Assembly: GCA_003028315.1 (NCBI GenBank)
Contig: CP028150.1
Location: 496,001-560,000 of the forward strand
From: Neisseria mucosa
GTDB lineage: Bacteria > Pseudomonadota > Gammaproteobacteria > Burkholderiales > Neisseriaceae
Direction of reading: 5' to 3'
DNA: 64,000 nt
Numbering within the stretch: position 1 is the stretch's first letter; every line of letters starts with the position of its first letter. A program made the position numbers and the translations under genes. Below are positions 41,960 to 50,160 of this stretch, in pieces. Below the pieces are notes generated by a model. It did not search any database. It was given only the letters and a program-made list of their open reading frames with translations, and had not been told where the DNA came from.

Positions 41960-42291
41960 GGTCAAATGTAGTAAATTTAGATAATGGTTTAAAATATCAA
42001 TCAAATATTAAACACACTAGGAAAGGAATTGGTGCTGGTCCGGGACTTATTGCAAGTATTGAATCTAGGAATTTCTTGGATTTATTCAAAAAATCCGTAC
42101 CCGCATAAAATCCCGACAGTAATTTACGCTTTTATTTTGATGGTGAAATGGTTCATCAATTTGCACTCAGTAATGGTGTCTATCACTGTGCAGGAATAAA
42201 AGGAAAACAACAGGCTAATCAGATACCTATAGAAATTAAACATTACTTTAATATTAATGTTAAAAAATTAAAGGATGTTGGTAACAATTAG
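41960..42291 (+). pseudogene. Relic of a polymorphic-toxin C-terminus
   Basis: One reading frame, broken by an in-frame TAA at 42106-42108, reads GIGAGPGLIASIESRNFLDL, then after the stop NPDSNLRFYFDGEMVHQFAL and GVYHCAGIKG, ending DVGNN-stop at 42291. It lies 29 bp before an immunity-type gene, the usual toxin-then-immunity order of MafB/MafI and CDI modules. No start or secretion domain remains. Toxin class not recognised. Confidence 0.55.
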
Positions 42292-42320
42292 TTTAATATA
42301 CATATATCTTGGAGGATATG

Positions 42321-42841
42321 ATGATTTTTGGAGATCCATATAAATTTGCTATTCAATTTGATTTTGTAGAAGATTGGTTTCTGGAATGGGGAGAAGATTT
42401 GAAAAATGATGGAGTATTTCATTATATAATTCAAGGTTATATATTGCCGACCGAATTGAAGTATCAATCAATCAGCATTCTAGATGCGGTAAATTCATTG
42501 AATGTAAAAATAGGCAGCCTGAATAAATTCAATGCTTTCACGATCTATAACCAAGATGCTCAATATATTTTGGAAAAATTAGAAAATATTTTGGAAAAGA
42601 TCTTAAACGGAGATGAAACCTATGAGGAATATCAATTATATGACTCAACCTATTTAAATATAGAAGAAAATATTTTTGATAATCAAAATAGCTGGCTGGT
42701 ATCAACCGACCATTCGGAAAAAATCATATTTAGAGATTATAAAGGGGAGATTCAGGAGGTTATATTAGAAAAAGGATATTGTATAGATATAATGGAGAAA
42801 GTAATCACGTGGGCAAGATCTTATTTTAAAAATGAAAAATG
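42321..42841 (+). CDS. Imm42-like immunity protein
   Basis: About 173 residues, acidic and cytoplasmic, beginning MIFGDPYKFAIQFDFVEDW. This N-terminus, with WGEDLKNDGVFHYIIQGYIL next, matches my memory of the Imm42 immunity family found in polymorphic-toxin loci, including neisserial maf loci. Three in-frame ATGs are possible (42309, 42318, 42321); 42321 is chosen for its 5-nt spacing to GGAGG. The frame runs on to a stop at 42846-42848. It follows a toxin relic (41960-42291), so it is now an orphan immunity gene that could protect against a related toxin from neighbours. Confidence 0.6.
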
Positions 42842-42899
42842 GATTTAATTAGAGACTGAGGTAGATTAGCATAGCTGCTAATCTACCTCAGTCCCAAGA

Positions 42900-43006
42900 T
42901 ATAGTGGATTAAATTTAAATCAGGACAAGGCGACGAAGCCGCAGACAGTACAAATAGTACGGCAAGGCGAGGCAACGCCGTACTGGTTTAAATTTAATCC
43001 ACTATA
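42900..43006. repeat. Correia-type element (107 bp)
   Basis: Inverted ends TATAGTGGATTAAATTTAAA / TTTAAATTTAATCCACTATA with a core carrying the cgacgaagccgcagacagta arm only. It is an intermediate-length deletion variant, in inverted orientation relative to the 25-kb copy. Confidence 0.9.
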
Positions 43007-43120
43007 AAACCCCGTATAGCGTCGGAAACCTAATATCTTAAAAATAATAAAAAGACGGAAATAGCGGCAGTACGCCACCCTTCCGGTTTGTTTGCAAAGC
43101 ATCATGTTGCCTAAATAGCA

Positions 43121-43164
43121 AAAAAGGTCGTCTGAAAACCAGATTCCGTTTTCAGACGACCTTT
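43121..43164. terminator. DUS inverted-pair hairpin
   Basis: AAAAAGGTCGTCTGAAAACC and complement, 16 bp after the stop of the cupin gene. Confidence 0.75.
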
Positions 43165-43179
43165 ACGGTTTGATGACTG

Positions 43180-43659
43180 CTATTTGGCAACTTTGACTGC
43201 TGCGGTTTCGGCAATCAAGTCAAGGAAGACCAGCGGCTCTTTGCCGATATTTTTCAACGCATGGGACTGACCGGGGCGGGCGATGGTGATGTCGCCGGCG
43301 CCGACTTGGGTCTGTTTGCCCGTGCTGTCGGTAAACACGCCTTTGCCCGATACGATGATGTAAACGTCTTCGTTGTCGGTGTGTTTGTGTTCGCCGATGG
43401 ATGCGCCCGGCGGCAGGGTCAGCCAGCCGATTTCCCTGAACGCGTCTTGTGCGGCGGTCTGGTGGCGGTTGAAGGCGAAGCGGCCGAGCAGCGGGCCTTT
43501 GCCTCCGGCTGCGTTTTCGCGGTTCCACTCCGCCAAGTCGGCTTTTTTGTACACTTGGACGCTGCGGTCGGCAGGTTTGGCCTGTTCCGCGGCGTGGATA
43601 CTGACGCTCGTGCCGAGCAGAAAGGCGACGGACAATACGGCAAATAGCGGTTTCATCAT
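43180..43659 (-). CDS. Exported cupin-domain protein
   Basis: A 159-residue single-cupin protein with a signal peptide (MMKPLFAVLSVAFLLGTSVS, cleavage after IHA). Cupin motif 1 is GASIGEHKHTDNEDVYIIVSG (metal ligands H, H, E) and motif 2 is PGQSHALKN (H). A periplasmic small-molecule-binding or sensing role is likely; substrate unknown. The start at 43659 (after GGAGAA) is used; M2 three bases on is equally possible. Stand-alone gene. Confidence 0.78.
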   Translation of the reverse strand: MMKPLFAVLSVAFLLGTSVSIHAAEQAKPADRSVQVYKKADLAEWNRENAAGGKGPLLGRFAFNRHQTAAQDAFREIGWLTLPPGASIGEHKHTDNEDVYIIVSGKGVFTDSTGKQTQVGAGDITIARPGQSHALKNIGKEPLVFLDLIAETAAVKVAK

Positions 43660-43816
43660 GGTTCTCCGTTTGTTTTTTTGGGGCAGATAAAGCGCAGGCT
43701 GCATTCAGACAGTTTACGTATCAATATTGACGACAGGTAAGATTGCATAGCATCATTTCCCAGCTTTTCAGCACAGGATTTTCCTTATTACCCCAACATC
43801 GTTAAGAGACAAAAAC

Positions 43817-44179
43817 ATGACCGAAACACAAAAAATCTATACTGCATGGACACAGATGTGGAATGGCAATCTCAACATTGCCGATGAACTGCTGTCAAAC
43901 AACTTCAAAGCACATCTGACCGCTGATTCCACTCCACCACCCGCGCCCGTAACTGACATAGCCAGTGCAAAGGCTTGGATAGCTACCATTCGTGCTAAAG
44001 CAGATTTGCATTATGAAATCGTACTCGGTCCGTTCCGCGACGGAGACACAATTTCTGCATATTGGCGTGTAACCGCTACGCTCGGTAACCAAACCGCCGT
44101 CAAAGTCGGTACGGATTTTCTGAAAATCAAAGACGGTAAGATTACCGACTGCTGGACAATGAACAACAACGCTGCATAA
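43817..44179 (+). CDS. SnoaL/NTF2-like domain protein
   Basis: A 120-residue alpha+beta cone-fold protein of the SnoaL-like polyketide-cyclase superfamily. Visible features are the N-terminal helix (KIYTAWTQMWNGNLNIADEL), LHYEIVLGPFRDGDTISAYWR and the last strand FLKIKDGKITDCWTM, which is typical of the family. Such proteins bind or isomerise small molecules and cannot be assigned a substrate by eye. A ribosome-like AAGAGA precedes the ATG. Faces the cupin gene divergently. Confidence 0.75.
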   Translation: MTETQKIYTAWTQMWNGNLNIADELLSNNFKAHLTADSTPPPAPVTDIASAKAWIATIRAKADLHYEIVLGPFRDGDTISAYWRVTATLGNQTAVKVGTDFLKIKDGKITDCWTMNNNAA

Positions 44180-44286
44180 TGGGGTTACCAAACCCGATAT
44201 GTTTTCGAACAGCCTGCATTAGTTGATGCGTTCCGTTTTCAGACGACCTACGGAGGCGATGGCTTTTCCCCCGCAGGCGTCAAGGC

Positions 44287-45696
44287 TTATTTCACGTTGC
44301 GCAGATAGTTCAGCAACAAGGGAACGGGGCGGCCGGTCGCGCCTTTTTCGCTGCCGGATTTCCATGCCGTACCCGCGATGTCGAGGTGCGCCCACGGGTA
44401 GTCTTCGGTGAAGTAAGACAGGAAGGTGGCGGCGGTAATCGTGCCTGCGCCGGGCGTGCCGATGTTGGGGATGTCGGCGAAGTTGGATTTGAGCTGGTCT
44501 TTGTAGGTTTCAAAGAGCGGCAGCTGCCATGCTTTGTCGTCCACGTTGCGGGAGGCGGCAAGCAGGCTGTCGACCAAATCCTGGTTGTTGCCCATCACGC
44601 CGCTGACGTCATGTCCCAAGGCGATGATACACGCGCCGGTCAGGGTGGCGACGTCGATGACGGCTTTGGGTTTGAACTGCTCGGCGTAAGTAAGCGCGTC
44701 GCACAAAATCAGACGGCCTTCGGCATCGGTGTTCAACACTTCAATCGTTAGGCCTTTCATGCTTTTCACGACGTCGCCCGGTTTGTTTGCCGCGCCGGAA
44801 GGCATGTTTTCGCAGGTGGCGACGACGGCGACGAGGTTAATCGGCAGTTGCAGTTTGACGGCGGCGCAGAAGGTGCTGATGACGGTTGCCGCGCCGCACA
44901 TGTCAAACTTCATTTCGTCCATGTTCAGACCGGGTTTGAGGGAGATGCCGCCGGTGTCGAAGGTAATGCCTTTACCGACCAAGACGACGGGGGCGGCTTC
45001 TTTGTCGGCCGCGCCGAAGTAGCTCAATTCAATCAGATAGGGATCTTCCACGCTGCCTTTGGCGACCGACCAGAACGAACCCATGTTTTCTTTGATATAG
45101 TCTTTTTCGATGATTTTGGCGTGTGCGCCCAGTTTTTCGGCTTCGGCTTTGGCGGTGCGCGCTAAAAATTCGGGCGTGCATTCGTTGGGCGCGGCATTGC
45201 CCAAGTCGCGGCAGAGGCTTTGTCCGTAAACCTGCGCTTCGGCGACGCGCAGGGCTTCTTTGACGGCGGCTTCGTGTGCGGTGTGGAACACGGCTTGCGA
45301 GAACTTGGCGGGCTTGGCTTCTTTTTTGTAGCGGTCGAAACGGTAGGCGGCGTTACCGAACGCGATGGCAAAGGCTTCGGCAACGGCGGCGGCTTGCGCT
45401 TCATCGAAGGCATGGATGTCCGTATTAACCGTTTCCTGATTTTGCGCCCATTTGGCGGCTTCGGCAGCGGCCTTGTTCAGCGCGGCGCGGTCGGTTTTTT
45501 CGAGGCGGACGACGGCGACTACCTGCAAACCGTTGTCCGTCGGGATTTTGGTGTCGGCAAAAGTTTGACCTTCTTCAAGCGAAGACAAAAGGGCAAGGGC
45601 GGTCGGGTGGTTTAATTGTGCGGTTTCGGTGCAGACAAATAACTGCGCGCCTGCCTGTTGCGGCTGCAAGGTTCCGGCTTTTGTGCTAAATTCCAC
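44287..45696 (-). CDS. pepA: Leucyl aminopeptidase (M17)
   Basis: A 469-residue two-metal aminopeptidase that removes N-terminal residues from peptides in the cytoplasm and may bind DNA as in E. coli. The metal and catalytic motifs are VLVGKGITFDTGGISLKPG (Lys and Asp ligands), DMCGAATV, and NTDAEGRL with the catalytic Arg. The start is the GTG at 45696: AGGAG lies 7 nt before it and the protein then begins MEFSTKAG, the usual neisserial start; the ATG-initiated longer frame is rejected. Divergent from lptF, with two uptake-sequence copies between. Confidence 0.93.
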   Translation of the reverse strand: MEFSTKAGTLQPQQAGAQLFVCTETAQLNHPTALALLSSLEEGQTFADTKIPTDNGLQVVAVVRLEKTDRAALNKAAAEAAKWAQNQETVNTDIHAFDEAQAAAVAEAFAIAFGNAAYRFDRYKKEAKPAKFSQAVFHTAHEAAVKEALRVAEAQVYGQSLCRDLGNAAPNECTPEFLARTAKAEAEKLGAHAKIIEKDYIKENMGSFWSVAKGSVEDPYLIELSYFGAADKEAAPVVLVGKGITFDTGGISLKPGLNMDEMKFDMCGAATVISTFCAAVKLQLPINLVAVVATCENMPSGAANKPGDVVKSMKGLTIEVLNTDAEGRLILCDALTYAEQFKPKAVIDVATLTGACIIALGHDVSGVMGNNQDLVDSLLAASRNVDDKAWQLPLFETYKDQLKSNFADIPNIGTPGAGTITAATFLSYFTEDYPWAHLDIAGTAWKSGSEKGATGRPVPLLLNYLRNVK

Positions 45697-45729
45697 GTTT
45701 ATTCTCCTGATTGAGATGGTTTCGGGTAG

Positions 45730-45770
45730 TTTCAGACGACCCTTTGCATCAAGGGGTCGTCTGAAAACGG
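45730..45770. repeat. DUS inverted pair, opposite orientation
   Basis: TTTCAGACGACCC...GGGTCGTCTGAAA: the arms point inwards with the CCC/GGG side at the loop, the reverse of the usual terminator layout and without a T-run. Located between the divergent starts of pepA and lptF, followed by a single DUS at 45796. Confidence 0.65.
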
Positions 45771-45863
45771 TTGGAAAGATTGTACTCCATTTGAGAGGTC
45801 GTCTGAAACCTTGCGCAGACAATCCGCCTGCGCCGAACCGCTACCGCTCCTAGCCGCGATTCT

Positions 45864-46979
45864 ATGATTTATCAAAGAAACTTCATCAAAGAACTCTCTT
45901 TTACCGCCGTCGGCATTTTCGTCGTCCTCTTGGCAGTGTTGGTCTCCACGCAGGCAATCAACCTGCTCGGCCGTGCCGCCGACGGGCGCGTCGCCATCGA
46001 TGCCGTGTTGGCATTGGTCGGCTTCTGGGTCATCGGCATGACGCCGCTTTTGCTGGTTTTGACCGCGTTTATCAGCACGCTGACCGTGTTGACCCGCTAC
46101 TGGCGCGACAGCGAAATGTCGGTCTGGCTCTCCTGCGGGCTGGCGTTGAGGCAATGGATACGCCCCGTCATGCAGTTTGCCGTACCGTTTGCCATCCTGA
46201 TTGCCGTCATGCAGCTTTGGGTCATGCCGTGGGCAGAACTGCGCAGCCGCGAATACGCCGAAATCCTCAAGCAGAAGCAAGAATTATCCATGGTGGAAGC
46301 AGGCGAGTTCAACAGCCTGGGCAAGCGCAACGGCAGGGTTTACTTCGTCGAAACCTTCGATACCGAATCAGGCATCATGAAAAATCTGTTCCTGCGCGAA
46401 CAGGATAAAAACGGCAACGACAACATTATCTTCGCCAAAGAAGGTAATTTCTCGCTGAACGACAACAAGCGCACGCTCGACCTGCGCAACGGCTACCGTT
46501 ACAGCGGCACGCCCGGCAAAGCCGACTACAACCGCGTTTCCTTTCAAAACCTCAGCCTGATTATCAGCACCACGCCCAAACTCATCGACCCCGTTTCCCA
46601 CCGCCGCACCATCCCGACATCGCAGCTCATCGGCAGCAGCAACCCGCAACATCAGGCGGAATTGATGTGGCGTATCTCGCTGACCGTCAGCGTCCTCCTG
46701 CTCTGCCTGCTTGCCGTACCGCTTTCCTATTTCAACCCGCGCAGCGGCCACACCTACAACATCCTCGTCGCCATCGGGCTTTTCCTGATTTACCAAAACG
46801 GACTGACCTTCCTGCGCAATGCCGTGGAAGACGGCAAAATCCATTTCTGGCTCGGACTGCTGCCCATGCACATCATCATGTTCGCCATCGCCGTCGTACT
46901 CCTGCGCGTCCGCAGCATGCCCAGCCAGCCCTTCTGGCGGGCGGTTGGCAAAAGTCTGACATTGAAAGGCGGAAAATGA
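45864..46979 (+). CDS. lptF: LPS export permease LptF
   Basis: A 371-residue inner-membrane permease of the LptBFG ABC exporter, which extracts lipooligosaccharide and passes it to LptC. The family pattern of six helices is seen: helices near residues 10-32, 50-75 and 95-120, a periplasmic beta-jellyroll (about 130-260), then three helices (268-288, 300-318, 328-350). Start ATG 45864 gives MIYQRNFIKELSFTAVGIFV, as expected. The stop overlaps lptG by 4 bp (ATGA), so the two are coupled. Confidence 0.93.
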   Translation: MIYQRNFIKELSFTAVGIFVVLLAVLVSTQAINLLGRAADGRVAIDAVLALVGFWVIGMTPLLLVLTAFISTLTVLTRYWRDSEMSVWLSCGLALRQWIRPVMQFAVPFAILIAVMQLWVMPWAELRSREYAEILKQKQELSMVEAGEFNSLGKRNGRVYFVETFDTESGIMKNLFLREQDKNGNDNIIFAKEGNFSLNDNKRTLDLRNGYRYSGTPGKADYNRVSFQNLSLIISTTPKLIDPVSHRRTIPTSQLIGSSNPQHQAELMWRISLTVSVLLLCLLAVPLSYFNPRSGHTYNILVAIGLFLIYQNGLTFLRNAVEDGKIHFWLGLLPMHIIMFAIAVVLLRVRSMPSQPFWRAVGKSLTLKGGK

Positions 46980-48046
46980 ACCTGATTTCACGTTACATCA
47001 TCCGCCAAATGGCGGTTATGGCGGTTTACGCCCTCCTGGCCTTCCTCGCCCTGTACAGCTTTTTCGAGATCATCAACGAAGTCGGCGACTTGGGCAAAGG
47101 CAGCTATAACGGCGCAACCATGGCGCAATACGTCCTCATGCAGATGCCCGCGCGCGCCTACGAACTCATGCCCCTCGCCGTCCTCATCGGCGGACTCGTC
47201 TCCCTCAGCCAGCTTGCTGCCGGCAGCGAACTGACCGTCATCAAAGCAAGCGGTATGAGCACCAAAAAACTGCTGCTGATCCTGTCGCAGTTCGGACTGA
47301 TTTTCGCCCTCGCCACCGCCACGCTCGGCGAATGGATTGCCCCCACCCTCAGCCAAAAAGCCGAAAACATCAAATCCGCCGCCATCAACGGCAAAATCAG
47401 CACCGGCAATACGGGGCTTTGGCTCAAAGAAAAAAACAGCATCATCAACGTGCGCGAAATGCTGCCCGACCATACCCTGCTGGGCATTAAAATTTGGGTG
47501 CGCAACGACAAAAACGAGCTGACGCAGGCAACGGAAGCCGAATCCGCCGTTTTAAACAACGACGGCAGTTGGCAGTTGAAAAACATCCGCCGCAGCACAC
47601 TTAGCGAAGACAAAGTCGAAACCTCGACCGCAAACGAAGAAAACTGGCCGATCGCCGTCAAGCGCAACCTGATGGACGTATTGCTTGTCAAACCCGACCA
47701 AATGTCGGTCGGCGAACTGACCACCTACATCAGCCACCTCGAAAACAACAACCAAAACACCCAGATCTACGCCATCGCCTGGTGGCGCAAATTGGTTTAC
47801 CCCGTCGCCGCCTGGGTCATGGCACTCGTCGCCTTCGCCTTCACCCCGCAAACCACCCGCCACGGCAATATGGGCTTGAAACTCTTCGGCGGCATCTGCC
47901 TCGGCTTGCTGTTCCACTTCGCCGGACGGCTCTTCGGCTTTACCAGCCAACTCTACGGCGTCCCCCCTTTCCTCGCCGGCGCACTGCCCACCATAGCCTT
48001 CGCACTGCTCGCGGTGTGGCTGATACGCAGGCAGGAGAGAAGATAA
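46976..48046 (+). CDS. lptG: LPS export permease LptG
   Basis: A 356-residue partner of LptF in the LptBFG transporter. It starts MNLISRYIIRQMAVMAVYAL and has helices near residues 13-35, 58-80 and 96-118, a periplasmic domain, and three C-terminal helices (about 270-350). GSELTVIKASGMSTKKLL is the coupling-helix region shared by LptF and LptG. The ATG overlaps the lptF stop. A longer in-frame start at 46667 lies inside lptF and is rejected. Confidence 0.93.
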   Translation: MNLISRYIIRQMAVMAVYALLAFLALYSFFEIINEVGDLGKGSYNGATMAQYVLMQMPARAYELMPLAVLIGGLVSLSQLAAGSELTVIKASGMSTKKLLLILSQFGLIFALATATLGEWIAPTLSQKAENIKSAAINGKISTGNTGLWLKEKNSIINVREMLPDHTLLGIKIWVRNDKNELTQATEAESAVLNNDGSWQLKNIRRSTLSEDKVETSTANEENWPIAVKRNLMDVLLVKPDQMSVGELTTYISHLENNNQNTQIYAIAWWRKLVYPVAAWVMALVAFAFTPQTTRHGNMGLKLFGGICLGLLFHFAGRLFGFTSQLYGVPPFLAGALPTIAFALLAVWLIRRQERR

Positions 48047-48062
48047 AAAGATGGATTCGGAG

Positions 48063-48122
48063 AAAACGTCGTCTGAAAACGGTTTTGCGAAATACGCTAT
48101 GCCTGTTTTCAGACGACGTTTT
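48063..48122. terminator. Hairpin of variant DUS (AACGTCGTCTGAA)
   Basis: AAAACGTCGTCTGAAAACGG pairs with its complement 17 bp after lptG. The flanking AACG replaces AAGG; the same variant is seen at 56861-56904. Confidence 0.68.
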
Positions 48123-48265
48123 GTTTGGTTTGAGTTTGGGTAGGGCGGGGTAGTGGAGGGTGCGGTTTATTTGGATGGTTATAAGCCAATCCGCTGTAAA
48201 AGTCGTCTGAAACCAATTCGTCGTTCAGGAGATTTGCTCGCCAAATTGTTGAAACAAAGAAAACG

Positions 48266-48298
48266 AGGTCGTCTGAACGCTGTTTCAGACGACCTTTT
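48266..48298. terminator. DUS inverted pair (one arm imperfect)
   Basis: GAGGTCGTCTGAACGCTGTT then CAGACGACCTTTTGT, just past the aroD stop. The region 48047-48316 holds only uptake-sequence copies and no gene. Confidence 0.65.
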
Positions 48299-48316
48299 GT
48301 TTTTTTGTATTTATTG

Positions 48317-49084
48317 TTATCCGGCGGTGTTGCCGTTTTCCAAAACATCCAAGATGTTTTTCAGATTGGCGGAATCGAGCTGGCCGGGGGCGGAGGCGGT
48401 GCCTGCCGTGCCGAATGTGATGGCGGAGCCGAAGGTCGAGCCTGCGATGCGGCTGACGAGTCCGAGCTTGCCCATGGAGATGGTAACAATCGGGCGGTTT
48501 GCGGTTTGACGGGCTTCCCAAGTGGCGTCCAAAAGCGTCAGGACATCGGCGGGGCTTTGGGGCATCACGGCAATTTTGCAGATGTCCGCGCCTGCCTCTT
48601 CCATTTTTTTCAGACGACCTGTGATGTCCGATTTGGCGGGTGTTTGATGGAAATCGTGGTTGCTCATCAGTACAGCGGTGTCGTTCGCTTTGGCGGCGGC
48701 AACCGCTTGGCGGACTTCGCTCTCGCCGGCGGAAAGTTCGATGTCTATGATGTCGATAATGCCTGAAGCGGCAGCTTTATCGAGCAACTCGAAATAATAC
48801 GCTTTGCTGCAAGGGTATTCGCCGCCTTCCTCTGCGCGTCGGAAGGTAAACAGCAGCGGGGTTTCTGGAAAGGCGCGGCGTACGGCTTCGGCTTGGGCGA
48901 GCAGGTACTCGGGGTTACCCGCTTGGTCGAAATAGTCGGCTCTGAACTCGATAATATCGAAACAGGCGTGTTCGAGGTTTTTCAGGGCAGCGGATAAGGC
49001 TGCTTCGTCTCGGGCAACCAAGGGAACGGCGATTTTCGGTTGCCCGCTGCCGAGCGTGAGATGGCGGATGGTCAGGGTTTTCAT
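48317..49084 (-). CDS. aroD: 3-Dehydroquinate dehydratase, type I
   Basis: A 255-residue class I dehydroquinase converting 3-dehydroquinate to 3-dehydroshikimate in the shikimate pathway. The Schiff-base lysine is K170 (ADICKIAVM) and the general-acid/base histidine H143 (MSNHDFHQT), the same numbers as in E. coli AroD. Other family motifs are IIEFRADYFD and the C-terminal FGTAGTASAPGQL. Start ATG 49084 overlaps the stop of the upstream gene by 4 bp (ATGA), so both are translated from one message. An internal uptake sequence encodes GRLKK. Confidence 0.95.
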   Translation of the reverse strand: MKTLTIRHLTLGSGQPKIAVPLVARDEAALSAALKNLEHACFDIIEFRADYFDQAGNPEYLLAQAEAVRRAFPETPLLFTFRRAEEGGEYPCSKAYYFELLDKAAASGIIDIIDIELSAGESEVRQAVAAAKANDTAVLMSNHDFHQTPAKSDITGRLKKMEEAGADICKIAVMPQSPADVLTLLDATWEARQTANRPIVTISMGKLGLVSRIAGSTFGSAITFGTAGTASAPGQLDSANLKNILDVLENGNTAG

Positions 49085-49788
49085 GGGTTTTCTGCTGTAT
49101 TGGTACGATGGCTGTCGAGCAGCGGATCGGGGAATGGTGTCCAGACAACGCCGTTGATACCGCTTTCGGTCAGGCGGCGGTTGAGCCAGCTGTTGCACGT
49201 ATTGAAAAGATGGTAGCGTCCTTCTGCCTCGTAGAATGCGTCGTCAGCGCTGTAATGCGCGCCGGCGACAGGGATGGCTTTGCCCGCTTTCAACTTGAAA
49301 TGGCGCATCAGGTTGGCACTCAGGCGGCGGTATTGTTCGCGGCTGACGGTGAATTTGACGGTATTTTCGCCTTCGCGCGGCGGCTCGCGGTAGTAGATGG
49401 CGTGAATCAGCGTGCTGTTGACCCCGCTTAACGCCTGTACTGCCGTAGAGGCGGTCAAATCCGACCACTGCGGCGTGTTCAAATAGAAATTGCGCTCGCC
49501 CCAGCCTATGCCGACGTAGCGGATGGGCGCATCGCCTTGCCCTGCGGGGCTGTCGGCAGGATTGATGATGCTGGTCCAGTCGAAAAGGTCGTCTGAAAGC
49601 GGCATGACGACGTCGGCGTGTACGCCGTTGCTGTGCAGATAAAGGGTTACGCCGCCGTCAGAGGCTTCAGTGCTGTCCTGCGGAATCTTACCAAGTATGT
49701 AGGCGGCGGCAAAGTAAAGGATGGCGGCGATGATAAATGCCAACAGGGCTTTCAGGAGGATTTTGAATATTTTTTTCATTGACGTCAT
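49081..49788 (-). CDS. DUF2459 / TIGR02117-type membrane protein
   Basis: A 235-residue protein with one N-terminal membrane helix (about residues 8-33) and a periplasmic domain. Motifs GVTLYLHSNGVHADVVMPL, YVGIGWGERNFYLNTPQW and NTCNSWLNRRL fit the TIGR02117/DUF2459 family of unknown function (conserved His and Cys suggest an enzyme-like site, by inference). Its start may be 49788 or, three codons in, 49779; neither has a strong ribosome site. It is the first gene of a two-gene unit with aroD. Confidence 0.78.
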   Translation of the reverse strand: MTSMKKIFKILLKALLAFIIAAILYFAAAYILGKIPQDSTEASDGGVTLYLHSNGVHADVVMPLSDDLFDWTSIINPADSPAGQGDAPIRYVGIGWGERNFYLNTPQWSDLTASTAVQALSGVNSTLIHAIYYREPPREGENTVKFTVSREQYRRLSANLMRHFKLKAGKAIPVAGAHYSADDAFYEAEGRYHLFNTCNSWLNRRLTESGINGVVWTPFPDPLLDSHRTNTAENP

Positions 49789-50160
49789 GACGTCGGTTAA
49801 GGATGCGGCATCATATCACGATAACGGTATGAATTAGGGTTTTCAGACGACCTTAACGCTTTAACTACAAAGGAGGTCGTCTGAAAATCAACAAAAAGAT
49901 ATTTTTAGTTTCCCATCAATCCGTTTTCGTAAAAAACCGCGCCCGATTGTTAACATTATATTTACACTACACCCGATTACAAATATACTCATTGCCATGC
50001 CGCACGGCTTTGTTTGCCTGAAATCCAAAGCCTGCGAACAACCCGCTGCGGGAAACAAGAAAAACCGATTCAGTGGAATCAATAAAAAAGCAATGTCAGG
50101 CGATGAGCCTAGGCATCAGCGGTTTTAGCGATTTCACGTTATGTTTCAGAGGAATACTCC
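49789..50160. other. Intergenic region with two uptake sequences
   Basis: About 370 bp between divergent genes. It holds inverted uptake-sequence copies near 49840 and 49875, then an AT-rich stretch around 49940-49985 that should include the promoter of the dicarboxylate transporter. No gene is supported; the ORF at 49888-50082 has no ribosome site or familiar sequence. Confidence 0.55.

Noticed and set aside
41768..42004. 78-residue minus-strand ORF upstream of znuD
   Set aside because: It would cover the Zur box and promoter region and overlaps the toxin relic; no ribosome site or homology.
48153..48509. 118-residue plus-strand ORF after lptG
   Set aside because: Runs through three uptake sequences and into antisense aroD; no ribosome site.
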